Of a stretch of 64,000 nucleotides of DNA, positions 28,716 to 37,546 are shown piece by piece. Location: contig NZ_CP022221.1 in NCBI RefSeq assembly GCF_004114935.1, positions 8,329,001 to 8,393,000 of the forward strand, read 5' to 3'. This DNA is from Bradyrhizobium zhanjiangense. Lineage in GTDB: Bacteria; Pseudomonadota; Alphaproteobacteria; Rhizobiales; Xanthobacteraceae. A program made the position numbers and the translations under genes. Within the stretch, counting starts at the first letter, position 1. Each line of letters begins with the position of its first letter. The notes beneath the pieces are model-generated. The model saw nothing but the letters and a program-made list of their open reading frames with translations, was not told where the DNA came from and ran no database searches.

Positions 28716-29374
28716 TCATGTGAGCGCAGACCGCACCTCTGCAACGAACTGTCCGATATGTGCAATGGCTTGACGCGCTTCAGGTAACATCGGGACGAAG
28801 AGAAGACATGCGGCATGCGCGGCCAGATCTCCAGCCGGCTCTCCGCGTTCTGTATCTTCAACTTCTCCGCCATGCGCACGGCGTCGTCGCGAAGAATCTC
28901 GTCACTACCGACCTGGATCAGCACGGGGGGTAGTCCGGAAACGTCGCCGTAGAGGGGCGACGCATAGGGATTTTGCGGATCGGCGCCGGCGAGATAGCAA
29001 TACACGAGGCTCGGAAGATCTCGGGCGTTGAGCATGGGATCCGACGGTGCATTCTCCGTCAGCGAAGCGCCGGTCAAGGCTAGATCTGTCCAGGGCGACA
29101 TGGCAACAGCGGCGCACGGCAATGGAGTGCCCGCATCGCGCAGTCTTAACAACAGACAGAGAACAAGCCCTGCCCCCGCGGAATCTCCCATAACGAACAG
29201 TTCACGGGTCGCAGCCTTGCTGGCGAGCCAATCGTATGCAGTGACCGCATCATCGAGTGCCGCCGGAAAGGGATTTTCCGGTGCCAGCCGATATTCGAGA
29301 GCCCAAACATGCGCTTTCGTGGCGCTCGCGATGCGCCAGGTGAAATGCCGATAGATGCTACCGTTTCGCTACGG
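28716..29374 (-). pseudogene. Esterase/lipase of the HSL family, 5'-truncated and frameshifted
   Basis: The frame from ~29374 reads GSIYRHFTWRIASATKAHVW, then ALEYRLAPENPFPAALDDAV, and contains the nucleophile elbow GDSAGAG, the LPPVLIQVGSDEILRDDA acid region and the terminal His in RMPHVF. Just after PHVF a small deletion shifts the frame; the correct C-terminus (FVPMLPEARQAIAHIGQFVA) continues in another frame to the TGA at 28716. The N-terminal part with the HGGG oxyanion hole is missing. The break lies about 70 bases from the left 163-base repeat. Confidence 0.85.
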
Positions 29375-29441
29375 GAAGGCTTCGCGAATTTTCGGCTGCG
29401 CCTTTCAGCCCAGCTAACACGCTGATAAAACAACCGAATCA

Positions 29442-29604
29442 TGGTAGCGGGGGTCCGCTACATCGCTAAACCCACTATTTCGGAGGCCCTGTTCTCTTAC
29501 TGGAGAGCAGCCTAACTGGCTCAGCGGCGCTTTGATAGTCCGCCAAATGCCGCCCTTTGTGCGCGATCCAACTACGCCTTCGAAAGCTGCCGAGCAGGTT
29601 CAAA
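29442..29604 (+). repeat. Left copy of a 163-base direct repeat
   Basis: Starts TGGTAGCGGGGGTCCGCTAC and ends GTTCAAA. It has the same length and orientation as 47719-47881. The first ~75 bases match almost perfectly and the rest is diverged but alignable without net gaps. It contains no gene. Confidence 0.85.
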
Positions 29605-29704
29605 GCCTGATCAGCCAATGCCCATGATCGTCAACAACCCCATCAAGCGACTAGCCATTGGTCCCTGCATCGGCTCACGGGGCAGCGGGAGTGGATTGCG
29701 AGAG

Positions 29705-30931
29705 TCAAAGTGCCGCCACGATTGCAAAGCCGTGCTCCGCTGCCTCGAGAGCAACGGCGATGTCGGCCTCGGTATGGGCGGCGCAGAGGAACATGTTGTG
29801 CTTGGGATGGAAGTAGACGCCCCTTGCAAGCATCGCGCTGCAGAAGGCCGAACCTTTCCGGTAGTCTGGGTCCCCTTCAAACAAAAGGGTTGGCATTTGC
29901 ACAGGCCCCGATTGACGGATTGAAAGACCGAACTGACGGGAACGCGTCTCGAGGCCATCACGCAGCGTTTGCCCGAGCTGCGCGAGGCGGCTCGGAATAT
30001 CGTCCCTGCGCACGATCTTCAACGTCGCGACGGCAGCAGCCATGGCGACGGCGCCAGCCCAGAATGACCCCGTGACAAAGACCTGGGACGCGGCACGGCG
30101 CAGCCAATCGGCTCCGGTAACAGCCGCCAGGGCATGACCATTGGCGATCGCCTTGCTCCAGGCGGACAAGTCGGGCCGAACACCAAGCCCTTCCCAGCTA
30201 CCCGCGGCATTCAGGCGGAAGCCGGCGCGAACTTCGTCGATGAGCAGCGCGGCCCCCTTGCTGTCACAGATGCGACGCGCCGCACGCGCGAACTCCACGG
30301 TGGGCAGTTCCTGGTCGAACCCGAGATCGTGGCGGAACGCCGAAATCAAAATCCCGGCAAGATCATCGCCCGCCGCCTTGGCCGCCGCCTCAAGACTCTC
30401 GACGTCGTTGAAAGTGAAGTATGCGAGATGGGCGCGATCCTCCGCGGTCACACCGAGAAGCGACGGTGAGCACCACGGCACGGCACCATGATAGGCCCCC
30501 TTGGCGACGAGGATCTTTCGTCGACCTGTTGCAGCCCTTGCGATCGTGACGCAAGTCGTCGTCGCGTCGGTGCCGTTCTTCTGAAACTGCGTCCAATCGG
30601 CATGGCCCACCATATCAACGACGAGCTCGGCCAACTCGACCATGACTTCGGCTGGACCATTGAGGCAGTCGCCGTCGCGCCGTTGACGCTCGGCGGCTTC
30701 CTCCACCTCGGGATGATGATGGCCAAGCAGATTAGGACCCCAGCTGCACATGAAGTCCACGTACCGGTGACCATCGACATCCCAGAGGACGCCGCCCTCG
30801 CCGCGGCTGAAGAATTGCGGATACGTATCCGGCAATCTGGCCGCGTGGAGATGACCCCACATCCCGCCTGGCACAACCTTTTCGGCCCGCGCGCGCAGGG
30901 CAGCATCCCTTGTCCTGATCAATCCCGGCAT
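29705..30931 (-). CDS. Class III aminotransferase, glutamate-1-semialdehyde aminomutase-like
   Basis: The ATG at 30931 follows a purine-rich GGGAAGAAGG and gives 408 residues. PLP-fold features are visible: GGVLWDVDGHRYVDFMCSWG, the cofactor segment NGTDATTTCVTIARAATGR, LIDEVRAGFR with its Asp, and the Schiff-base Lys in AWSKAIANGHALAAVTG. It belongs to the HemL-like branch of omega-aminotransferases but is unlikely to be the tetrapyrrole enzyme in this catabolic setting. The operator palindrome 17 bases upstream ties it to the GntR regulon. A role in transaminating an amine released by the formamidase-like enzymes is my inference. Confidence 0.85.
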   Translation of the reverse strand: MPGLIRTRDAALRARAEKVVPGGMWGHLHAARLPDTYPQFFSRGEGGVLWDVDGHRYVDFMCSWGPNLLGHHHPEVEEAAERQRRDGDCLNGPAEVMVELAELVVDMVGHADWTQFQKNGTDATTTCVTIARAATGRRKILVAKGAYHGAVPWCSPSLLGVTAEDRAHLAYFTFNDVESLEAAAKAAGDDLAGILISAFRHDLGFDQELPTVEFARAARRICDSKGAALLIDEVRAGFRLNAAGSWEGLGVRPDLSAWSKAIANGHALAAVTGADWLRRAASQVFVTGSFWAGAVAMAAAVATLKIVRRDDIPSRLAQLGQTLRDGLETRSRQFGLSIRQSGPVQMPTLLFEGDPDYRKGSAFCSAMLARGVYFHPKHNMFLCAAHTEADIAVALEAAEHGFAIVAAL

Positions 30932-30947
30932 GCCTTCTTCCCTAGTT

Positions 30948-30963
30948 TGATATATCATATATT
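30948..30963 (+). promoter_or_regulatory. Predicted GntR operator 1 (aminotransferase gene)
   Basis: TGATATATCATATATT contains the perfect palindrome TGATATATCA. It begins 17 bases upstream of the aminotransferase ATG, so bound regulator would block the ribosome-site-proximal promoter. The other full 16-base copies are at 40408 and 43202. Confidence 0.7.
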
Positions 30964-31149
30964 ATGTTCTCGGTTACAAGGGAATTGTTGCTTTGCCGGC
31001 CCGGAGCCGTAGACCTCCTATCGAGGGCTGCGGTTCTTCCGAGCTGACGAATTTGGGTTTCGGGACGCGGTGTGAGCGGGCGGCGCGAACCTTCAAAGGC
31101 TCTGTCGCTGCACGAAGCGTGGGCGGTCAGCGCGCAAAGACATCCTATA

Positions 31150-31159
31150 TTATATATAA
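31150..31159 (+). promoter_or_regulatory. Variant palindrome upstream of the GntR gene
   Basis: TTATATATAA differs from TGATATATCA only at the two symmetric positions 2 and 9, and lies 64 bases before the regulator's ATG. It may be a weaker autoregulatory site, or simply an AT-rich promoter. Confidence 0.4.
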
Positions 31160-31222
31160 AATGGATTCGAACCCGTATCGGCGAGGATTGCCGAAACGGC
31201 CCAGACCTTTCGGGGACCGAGA

Positions 31223-32029
31223 ATGGCTGACGTTGAACAGAGGCATGGTGAGGGCGGTGTGGGCCCGGTCGCTCGCGACAGCCTGACAAGCCTGGTCTAC
31301 AACAATCTGCGCCAGGCGCTGATGGAAGGCCGGTTTTGGCCGGGCCATCGCTTCAAGATTCGCGACCTTGCTGCGACCATGAACGTGTCGGAGACGCCCA
31401 TTCGCGAAGCCCTGATGCAGCTCGTGCGCGGTCGTGCGCTCGAGATGCAGGCGGGACGCTCGATCATGGTCGCCCACATGACGGCCAAGCAGTATATCGA
31501 GCTCAGGACTGTCAGGCTGTTTCTCGAGGGACTTGCCGCCGAGCACGCAACCACGCGCATCTCGGAAGCCGAGATCGACAAGATGGAGGCCACTCACCGC
31601 GAGCTGATCAGCGCGGAGAAGGAAAACAGATGGTCCGACGCGGTTCGCGCCAACTGGCAATTCCACCGCGGTCTGTATGATAGATCGGGTCTTCCCGAAG
31701 TGCTCGCCATCCTTGACGATATCTGGATGCGCAACGGACCCTTGTTGAATTTCCATTACCCGCACGCCCCCCCGACGTATCCAAACGAACATCAGCACCT
31801 GTCCGTTCTTAAAAATCTGCGGCAGCGCCGACCGGATAAGGTTCGCGAGTCGATACAGGCGGACATGATGGAGGGCGGCCAGAATCTCGTCCGGTTGCTG
31901 GAGAAGCATGGCGGCACGCGCTTCATGACTCCAGAGGCGGCCATTGACGAAGACGTCGAGATTGAAGCGACGCAGACGCGTGCCGCACCACCTGCCAGAG
32001 CAGCACGCGCGAAATCTAAGCGTCGCTGA
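31223..32029 (+). CDS. GntR-family regulator, FCD (FadR-like) subfamily
   Basis: The 268-residue protein has an N-terminal winged helix (LVYNNLRQALMEGRFWPGHR, DLAATMNVSETPIREALMQL). An all-helical FCD effector domain (~95-235) follows, containing the His/Asp-type metal-ligand positions around NWQFHRGLYDRSG and ANEHQHL-like NEHQHLSVLKNL. The C-terminus is a basic, Ala-rich tail. It is the only plus-strand gene in the regulon and diverges from the aminotransferase gene. The shared palindrome in front of the three minus-strand units makes it the obvious local repressor. The effector is unknown, presumably the imported substrate or a product. Confidence 0.9.
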   Translation: MADVEQRHGEGGVGPVARDSLTSLVYNNLRQALMEGRFWPGHRFKIRDLAATMNVSETPIREALMQLVRGRALEMQAGRSIMVAHMTAKQYIELRTVRLFLEGLAAEHATTRISEAEIDKMEATHRELISAEKENRWSDAVRANWQFHRGLYDRSGLPEVLAILDDIWMRNGPLLNFHYPHAPPTYPNEHQHLSVLKNLRQRRPDKVRESIQADMMEGGQNLVRLLEKHGGTRFMTPEAAIDEDVEIEATQTRAAPPARAARAKSKRR

Positions 32030-32036
32030 AAGTCGC

Positions 32037-33713
32037 TCACGCGGAGCGGGGCGCGGTGAAGCGATCGAGGATGTTGCGGGTGATCCGCTGTGTGAACGGA
32101 TCGCCGCGCTTCAGCCCCATTACCCATTCGCAGGTCGCGGCTGTCAGCACCTCGCCCTTGCCGCGGGTCATGTGCACCATCATGCCGGAGCCGTATTTGT
32201 AGCGGGCCAGCCCCTCGGGCGTGACCTCGCCGGTGATGCATTCCACCAGGCCTTCGTGGTCGCTGCTGCGTACGTAGTAGCGGAAGCCCTCACCCTGCGG
32301 CTCGTCTTCGGCCAGGACGGCCGGCGCCATCGCCAGGATCTGAATGGTCTCGGGCTGCCCCTCGGCCGGGACCGGAAAAGGAAGACCATTGCGGAACGTG
32401 TAGTCCAGCCCGTCAACCTCGTAGGCGAAGATGTGCTGCTTGTCGCCGAAGATATCGGCATAGTGCAGCCCTGTGCCGGCAAACACCCAATGCTCGGGAC
32501 GATAGACCGTAAAGCCTCTTTGGCCGTTCGGCGCGAAGCCGCCCCAGGACGCGTAGAGGCCGTGCGCACCGTTCACCCCCACCGTCGAGGCGCCGGGCCA
32601 ACGGACGTTGCGATCTTCCCAGGCGGACGTCATCAGGCGCGCTCGGTCCGTGCCGACGATCGGATCCTTGTGGATGGCCTTGAACTTGTAGCAGACTTGG
32701 CGCTTGCCATTCTCCTCAAGCCGGATCTGCCACAGGAAGTTGGCGCCGAAGCGCGCGAGCCGCCCGCCGCCTTCCACATAGCGCTCGATCGCCTCGCGCA
32801 TCTCCCATGTCCAGTACTCGTCATGGCCGATGATGGTTACACAAGGGTAGGCGTCGAGCAGCTCGGGCCGGTAGTGAAGATCGGTCTGAGTGATCATGTC
32901 GAGGGCGTAGCCTTCCTTCTGCGCCCAGAGCACGAAATGCCGGTCGAACTGGGCCCAGCCCGCTGCCGCGTAATACTGACCAAAGCCATTGGCGAAAGCC
33001 CACTCCTTCATCGGATAGCGCGGCGCGTCACCCATCTCGGGTGCAGGATCGGCGCAGATGCGCGGCGCGCCGGGGGGCAGCCAGACCACGCCGCGCGTCC
33101 ATGGTCGCTGCAGCGACAACACCGGCGAGGGCCCGTCCCGGTTCGGACCTTCGACGCCGAAATAATGATTGGCACCGCCGAAATCATTGTAGGCGGTCCA
33201 GGTGCCCGTCGGCAGTATCATCAGAATCTTCGCGCGCCGCGTCTTCTCGGTGGGGCGAACGACGAAGAAATGATGCTGGACGAAGCGGGCCCCGTTCGCT
33301 CGCTCGCACGACGACACCACGCGATAGAAGCCCGAGCGCAGATCCGGCGGCAACTTCCAGCGATAAGCGACGGGCCAGTTGCAGCCATTGCGATAAGCAT
33401 CGGACGGCGTGGCCGCGAATACGCCGTCAAGCGCGTCTATCTCATGCACCATCTCGGGCTCGAGATCATCGCGATAGATCTGCAACCGCCAGGCCTTTGC
33501 TGTTGCGGAGGAGCGAAAGACGACTTCGTCTCCCGGGTCGTAAGACACCGCGTCGGTATAGGTGTAGACCTCCGCCATGGCGGGATCGCCGCGCGGAGCT
33601 TCGTACCAGGGCTGGCTGCCCCAGTGCTCGTCCGCATGCATCGGGCGCGTCTTGCGGGGAGCGACGTTGAGGGATCCCAATTCCGGGGGTTGAAACTCGC
33701 GCTTGTCCGACAT
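32037..33713 (-). CDS. N,N-dimethylformamidase large-subunit-like protein (second paralogue)
   Basis: GGGAGG precedes the ATG. At 558 residues it is shorter than the upstream dmfA2-like protein (753) and lacks the N-terminal lectin-like domain. The catalytic domain is recognisable: LPTGTWTAYNDFGGANHYFG (Tyr175), LSLQRPW, and IIGHDEYWTWEMREAIERYV with His297 and Glu299. These align with the AYAN Tyr and the HPE motif of the longer protein. The position of a second iron-ligand Tyr is uncertain (Tyr184 is a candidate). It closes the ABC-dmf operon and ends 7 bases from the convergent GntR gene. It probably hydrolyses a related amide. Confidence 0.8.
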   Translation of the reverse strand: MSDKREFQPPELGSLNVAPRKTRPMHADEHWGSQPWYEAPRGDPAMAEVYTYTDAVSYDPGDEVVFRSSATAKAWRLQIYRDDLEPEMVHEIDALDGVFAATPSDAYRNGCNWPVAYRWKLPPDLRSGFYRVVSSCERANGARFVQHHFFVVRPTEKTRRAKILMILPTGTWTAYNDFGGANHYFGVEGPNRDGPSPVLSLQRPWTRGVVWLPPGAPRICADPAPEMGDAPRYPMKEWAFANGFGQYYAAAGWAQFDRHFVLWAQKEGYALDMITQTDLHYRPELLDAYPCVTIIGHDEYWTWEMREAIERYVEGGGRLARFGANFLWQIRLEENGKRQVCYKFKAIHKDPIVGTDRARLMTSAWEDRNVRWPGASTVGVNGAHGLYASWGGFAPNGQRGFTVYRPEHWVFAGTGLHYADIFGDKQHIFAYEVDGLDYTFRNGLPFPVPAEGQPETIQILAMAPAVLAEDEPQGEGFRYYVRSSDHEGLVECITGEVTPEGLARYKYGSGMMVHMTRGKGEVLTAATCEWVMGLKRGDPFTQRITRNILDRFTAPRSA

Positions 33714-33795
33714 GACAGCCTCCCTGGTTCGAGAAAACCATCTCTGGCTGGCGACGAGATGGCTATTCGTGTTGGGCCGAAGTCCAGGCAGCCTG

Positions 33796-36057
33796 CTAGA
33801 CTTTGGCGGGCATGACGAAAGGCCGTGGATCGAGAAACCGGTTCACGACGTTCAACGTGATAGTGCTGATGTTGTTGTCGTAGTTGTTGTGGCCTAACGA
33901 CATGCCGTAGGTGATCGATCCCGTCGCAAAGACGGCGCCACCATTGGCGGTCTCGAAGAACACCATGTCGGCGCGCACCAGCGCGTTCTGCGTGCCGTCG
34001 AGTCCGTCGACCACGGTGCGAAACTCCTCCGGCGTGGGCAGCGCGCCCGCGCCCAATCCTTCGGACGTCGCGATCCGCAACGCATGCCGCGGAGTTCCGA
34101 GCTCGAGATCGTACCGGTCGATCTCACTGCCGACGGCACCGTTGTAGCGAAATCCAAAATCACCGAACCTCTCGTGACGGCCTGTGCCCTCGAAGATGAA
34201 CGCGACGCGCGCATCCTCGCTTTCGGCGGTGCGCAAATAGTAGCCGCAGGTATCGTTGATCATGGCCGAGAACCCGACCCCGACAAGCTTTTGCGGCGCA
34301 AAGCCCGAATGCCGCCACAGCGAACCCGGCTCGCCGGTGCCGGCAAGATGCACTTCGCCCGGCTCCGATTCCCAGGTGCGCGTTCCGGCCATGCCGCGGC
34401 GGACCTCCAGCGCGGCGGGCGCGGCCGGATGAAAGCCGCAGCGCCAGTAGAATGCATTGCCTCCCATCGAGATGTGCCGCCCCCCGGCGTTCTGATGCGC
34501 CATGATCGCGTTCATCATGTTGAAGCTATAATACTCGGGATGGGTCGGCGTCATCATGACCCGGTAAGGGGCAAGCGCACGCGCGCCTTCCCGATCGAGC
34601 TCGACATCCGTGATCAGATCGTAGGCGATCCCCTTCTCCTCGAGCCAGTCGAGGATGTGGGTGTCGTTGACCAAATTGAACCAATAGCCGCGCGGACGCA
34701 TGTTCAGGACCGGACGCAGCCAGGAGCTATACGCTCGCCCCGAGCCGTCGACATGGCAATCATAGGTCGACTGGCCGATCTCCGGGTTCTCCTGCATGAA
34801 GACGTCATCCTGCGGCAACCACAGAACGTGCTCCATCAGCGTCTCGAAGTGAACCTGATAGAGGCGCAACGCGCTGTTGGCATAAGCCAGGTATGTCGCG
34901 ACCGAAGCGACCACGACGAGATCCACGCGCAGTGACGCCTTGCCAGGCGTCACGAAGAAGGTGACGTAGCTTTCGCAGTCGCGGTCAGGATTGTTGCGAC
35001 CCGGGGTCAGCCGGAGCGCGTAGACGCCTGACCGCCAATGAGCCGGCACATCGAGCGTGCAGGTGGTCTGCCATTCGCAATCGTAGATATCGTCGCTGTG
35101 GAAATGAATCGCCGCATATTCCTGCGGCGACAGCCGCCAGTCGTGGACGGATCCAGACCAGTGAAAGCCGGTGACGCCCCTGCGGGGCAGCTGGCGGAGG
35201 ACGCCATGCAGGCCGTTCGGCGAAAGATCCTTGATCGACGTTGATGAGATTCCATTCGAGAAATCCCAGAAGGCGACAAGCCCGGCATCGCTTGCGCCCG
35301 TCCGCTGCCGGCCGTCGAAGACACGCAACGCCTCCGCGTCCAACGGACGGGAAAAGACACGCGGCGCTTCGATCTTGCCGTCAAAGTGCGAGGTATATTG
35401 GCAATCGCCATTCAGATGATGGGCCGCGATCAGGAACGGCAGGCCGGAATCGAGCGCGGGCGCTTGTGGCAGAGCGAACGATTTCGAACAGGCAGCGGCC
35501 GGCCGAACGCCGTCAGCCGGAACGATCAGTGACAGCGACGCCGATCCCTGCGCAAGGTCAAGCGCGCACGATACGAACGCCCAGACGCGCGGGCGCAGCT
35601 TGACGTCGAGGGCAAAGCGGGCTGGCCTACCGCTCGCCTGGCCCAGCACCAGGACCAGATGCCCCTCCTCGTCGAGCTCTAGCGCAAAGCCGCGCGCAGA
35701 GCGCTCGCACCAATTTCCCATCACGGCCTTGGCATTATCAGCGATCCGCGTCGGATACACGTAGGCTCCGAAACACCAATGCCCGCCGGTCGGGACCAGT
35801 GCACCGTCGTGGTCAATGACGGCGTTGGATCCCGGGCGTATCGGTTGGTCGAGGCAGGCATGCTCACCGTCAATGGGGCTCGTCATCACCTCATATTTGA
35901 AGCCCGGGCCGTTGGTATCGACATCGCCGCAGCGCAGCCTGAGCACCTCGACCTTCACGCTTGGCCGCTTGCTGCTGAGCTGGAATCTGACGGACTCGCC
36001 TGCCGGGACGCTGATGCGATCCGGATAGCCGAGATACTCGTTGGTCCTATAGATCAC
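33796..36057 (-). CDS. dmfA2: N,N-dimethylformamidase large (beta) subunit homologue
   Basis: The GTG start overlaps the end of the small-subunit gene by 11 bases. At 753 residues it is close to the Paracoccus enzyme (about 760). Residues ~50-300 form a laminin-G/lectin-like domain (PTGGHWCFGAYVYPT, HFDGKIEAPRVFSRPLDAE). The C-terminal catalytic domain carries Tyr392 (LAYAN), Tyr432 (STYDCH) and His506-Pro-Glu508 (HPEYYSF). Their spacing nearly matches the Tyr399/Tyr440/Glu521 mononuclear-iron site reported for that enzyme. It should hydrolyse the C-N bond of a small N-substituted amide. The natural substrate need not be dimethylformamide. Confidence 0.88.
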   Translation of the reverse strand: MIYRTNEYLGYPDRISVPAGESVRFQLSSKRPSVKVEVLRLRCGDVDTNGPGFKYEVMTSPIDGEHACLDQPIRPGSNAVIDHDGALVPTGGHWCFGAYVYPTRIADNAKAVMGNWCERSARGFALELDEEGHLVLVLGQASGRPARFALDVKLRPRVWAFVSCALDLAQGSASLSLIVPADGVRPAAACSKSFALPQAPALDSGLPFLIAAHHLNGDCQYTSHFDGKIEAPRVFSRPLDAEALRVFDGRQRTGASDAGLVAFWDFSNGISSTSIKDLSPNGLHGVLRQLPRRGVTGFHWSGSVHDWRLSPQEYAAIHFHSDDIYDCEWQTTCTLDVPAHWRSGVYALRLTPGRNNPDRDCESYVTFFVTPGKASLRVDLVVVASVATYLAYANSALRLYQVHFETLMEHVLWLPQDDVFMQENPEIGQSTYDCHVDGSGRAYSSWLRPVLNMRPRGYWFNLVNDTHILDWLEEKGIAYDLITDVELDREGARALAPYRVMMTPTHPEYYSFNMMNAIMAHQNAGGRHISMGGNAFYWRCGFHPAAPAALEVRRGMAGTRTWESEPGEVHLAGTGEPGSLWRHSGFAPQKLVGVGFSAMINDTCGYYLRTAESEDARVAFIFEGTGRHERFGDFGFRYNGAVGSEIDRYDLELGTPRHALRIATSEGLGAGALPTPEEFRTVVDGLDGTQNALVRADMVFFETANGGAVFATGSITYGMSLGHNNYDNNISTITLNVVNRFLDPRPFVMPAKV

Positions 36058-36397
36058 CGGAAACCTCCGCAGGCAGCAGCGTTCCCGTCATTTCCTGCCA
36101 GCGCAGCTTGAAGACATGCCACTCCGCTTCAACGAGAGAGGTGAAGACGCGATCATCGACAAAAAGCATCGGATCGCCCCGACGCTTGGGGATACGTGAC
36201 AGCCGCCAGGCCTTGCCGGGTTCGAGTACGATCAGGACCAGCCGCCCTTCCGGCCTGCCCCATCGCATCCGCGCCAGCAGCTTGCGCAGTTCCGGACTAT
36301 GCACGCCGAGCGGACTTGCCCGGAACTCCTCCACGAGATCGAGCCTTTTGGGATCGATCACGTAGCGCAGCGCAGCAGGGTCACTGGTGTGATCCAT
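36047..36397 (-). CDS. dmfA1: N,N-dimethylformamidase small (alpha) subunit homologue
   Basis: The 116-residue protein (MDHTSDPAALRYVIDPKRLD...) starts after GAGGATCG. It is similar in size to the ~130-residue small subunit of dimethylformamidase and sits directly before the large-subunit gene with an 11-base overlap, as in known dmfA1-dmfA2 pairs. The LVLIVLEPGKAWRLSRIPKR and VFTSLVEAEWHVFKLRW segments look like a compact alpha/beta accessory fold. No catalytic residues are expected in this subunit. The assignment rests mainly on position, size and partner. Confidence 0.75.
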   Translation of the reverse strand: MDHTSDPAALRYVIDPKRLDLVEEFRASPLGVHSPELRKLLARMRWGRPEGRLVLIVLEPGKAWRLSRIPKRRGDPMLFVDDRVFTSLVEAEWHVFKLRWQEMTGTLLPAEVSGDL

Positions 36398-36443
36398 GGT
36401 CGATCCTCTTGCAAGGGCGAATGGCGGGAGGGGTTGCCGCGGT

Positions 36444-37511
36444 TCAGCGGGTCAGCCAGGCCATCCACCGCTCACGCAGCTCGTTACGATGTTCGCCGAT
36501 CCAGGCGAAATCGGGCTTGACCAGCTTTTCATAGTTCTCCGGCGAGGTCGCGTAGAGATTGCGCTCCTCCGGCTTCAACAGCTCGATCGCCGACTTGCTG
36601 GCCGTCGCATAGTTGACAGCGCGCATGAACGGCACATGCGCATCGGAGCTTGCATAGAAGAAGTCGAGATAGGCCATGGCGGCATTGAGGTCAGGAGCAC
36701 CCTTGAGAACAGCCATGTAACCGGTGTCGCGAATGGCCTGGTCCCAGGACATGGCAGCCGGTACGCCCTCCTTCACGACGGCGAGCGCGCGGCCTGAGTA
36801 GCTCATGGCTATGACGACCTCGCGGCTGCGCATGATCTGCTGCACCTGGTCGCCGGTCTTCCACCACACCGCGACATTGGGACGGATCTCGTCCAGCTTC
36901 TTGTAGGCGCGATTGATGTCCAGCGGGAAAAGCTGCTCCGGCTTGACGCCATCGGCGAGAAGCGCGGCGACCGGCACCCACCAATCGCTGTCGCCGGTAT
37001 CGGGCAGCCCTCGCGGCCCCGGAAACTGCTTGACGTCCCAGAAGTCCGCCCATGTCTTGGGCGCCTTGTCCTTGAACGTCTCGGTATTGTAGGTGATCAG
37101 CATCCCGCCGGTCGTGCGTGCAACACCATAGGGCTGACAGGCATCGGAGACACCGAACTTCTGGACGCTCGGCAGTTTCGCACAGTCGATCTTCTCGAGC
37201 ATGTCGGTGCGTCCGACCAGATCGGGACCCGTTGCCGTGACGATGTCGAACTCGACCTTGCCGGTTCGTTGCATCGCCTTGGCGCGCGCCCACTGGTCGG
37301 GGACCTCGATTGCGACCGGGACGATTTCGACATTCTTGGCCTTGTTGAAGGGATCGTAGAAATATTTCGCGAGGGTGTTGCCCATCAGGCCACCGGTCGT
37401 TGCAATCACCAATTGGTCTTCCAGTTTTTCAGCGGCAGCCGGTAACGCTCCACAAAGAAGCGAAGCAAGCACGACAGCAGCCGAGTTCCACATCCAACCT
37501 GTTTTCAGCAT
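36444..37511 (-). CDS. Polyamine-type ABC substrate-binding protein (PotD-like)
   Basis: ATG at 37511 has AGGAG 7-8 bases upstream. The 355-residue protein carries a Sec signal peptide (ending LLCGALPAAAE) and a PotD/iron-type binding fold (LVIATTGGLMGNTLAKYFYD, FDIVTATGPDLVGR, TTGGMLITYNTETF, SYSGRALAVVKEG). The class binds polyamines, opines, aminophosphonates or similar small amines. The adjacent formamidase genes suggest an amide or amine-containing compound. It follows the two permease genes in the operon. Confidence 0.88.
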   Translation of the reverse strand: MLKTGWMWNSAAVVLASLLCGALPAAAEKLEDQLVIATTGGLMGNTLAKYFYDPFNKAKNVEIVPVAIEVPDQWARAKAMQRTGKVEFDIVTATGPDLVGRTDMLEKIDCAKLPSVQKFGVSDACQPYGVARTTGGMLITYNTETFKDKAPKTWADFWDVKQFPGPRGLPDTGDSDWWVPVAALLADGVKPEQLFPLDINRAYKKLDEIRPNVAVWWKTGDQVQQIMRSREVVIAMSYSGRALAVVKEGVPAAMSWDQAIRDTGYMAVLKGAPDLNAAMAYLDFFYASSDAHVPFMRAVNYATASKSAIELLKPEERNLYATSPENYEKLVKPDFAWIGEHRNELRERWMAWLTR

Positions 37512-37546
37512 CGACAATCTCCTCTCTCTGGCTTCTCACTGGCTCG

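Noticed and set aside
31944..33815. A 623-codon plus-strand open frame antisense to the second dimethylformamidase-like gene
   Set aside because: It is longer than the real gene but has no ribosome binding site or family motif. The minus strand has GGGAGG before its ATG and clear catalytic motifs. High GC at third positions opens the opposite frame.
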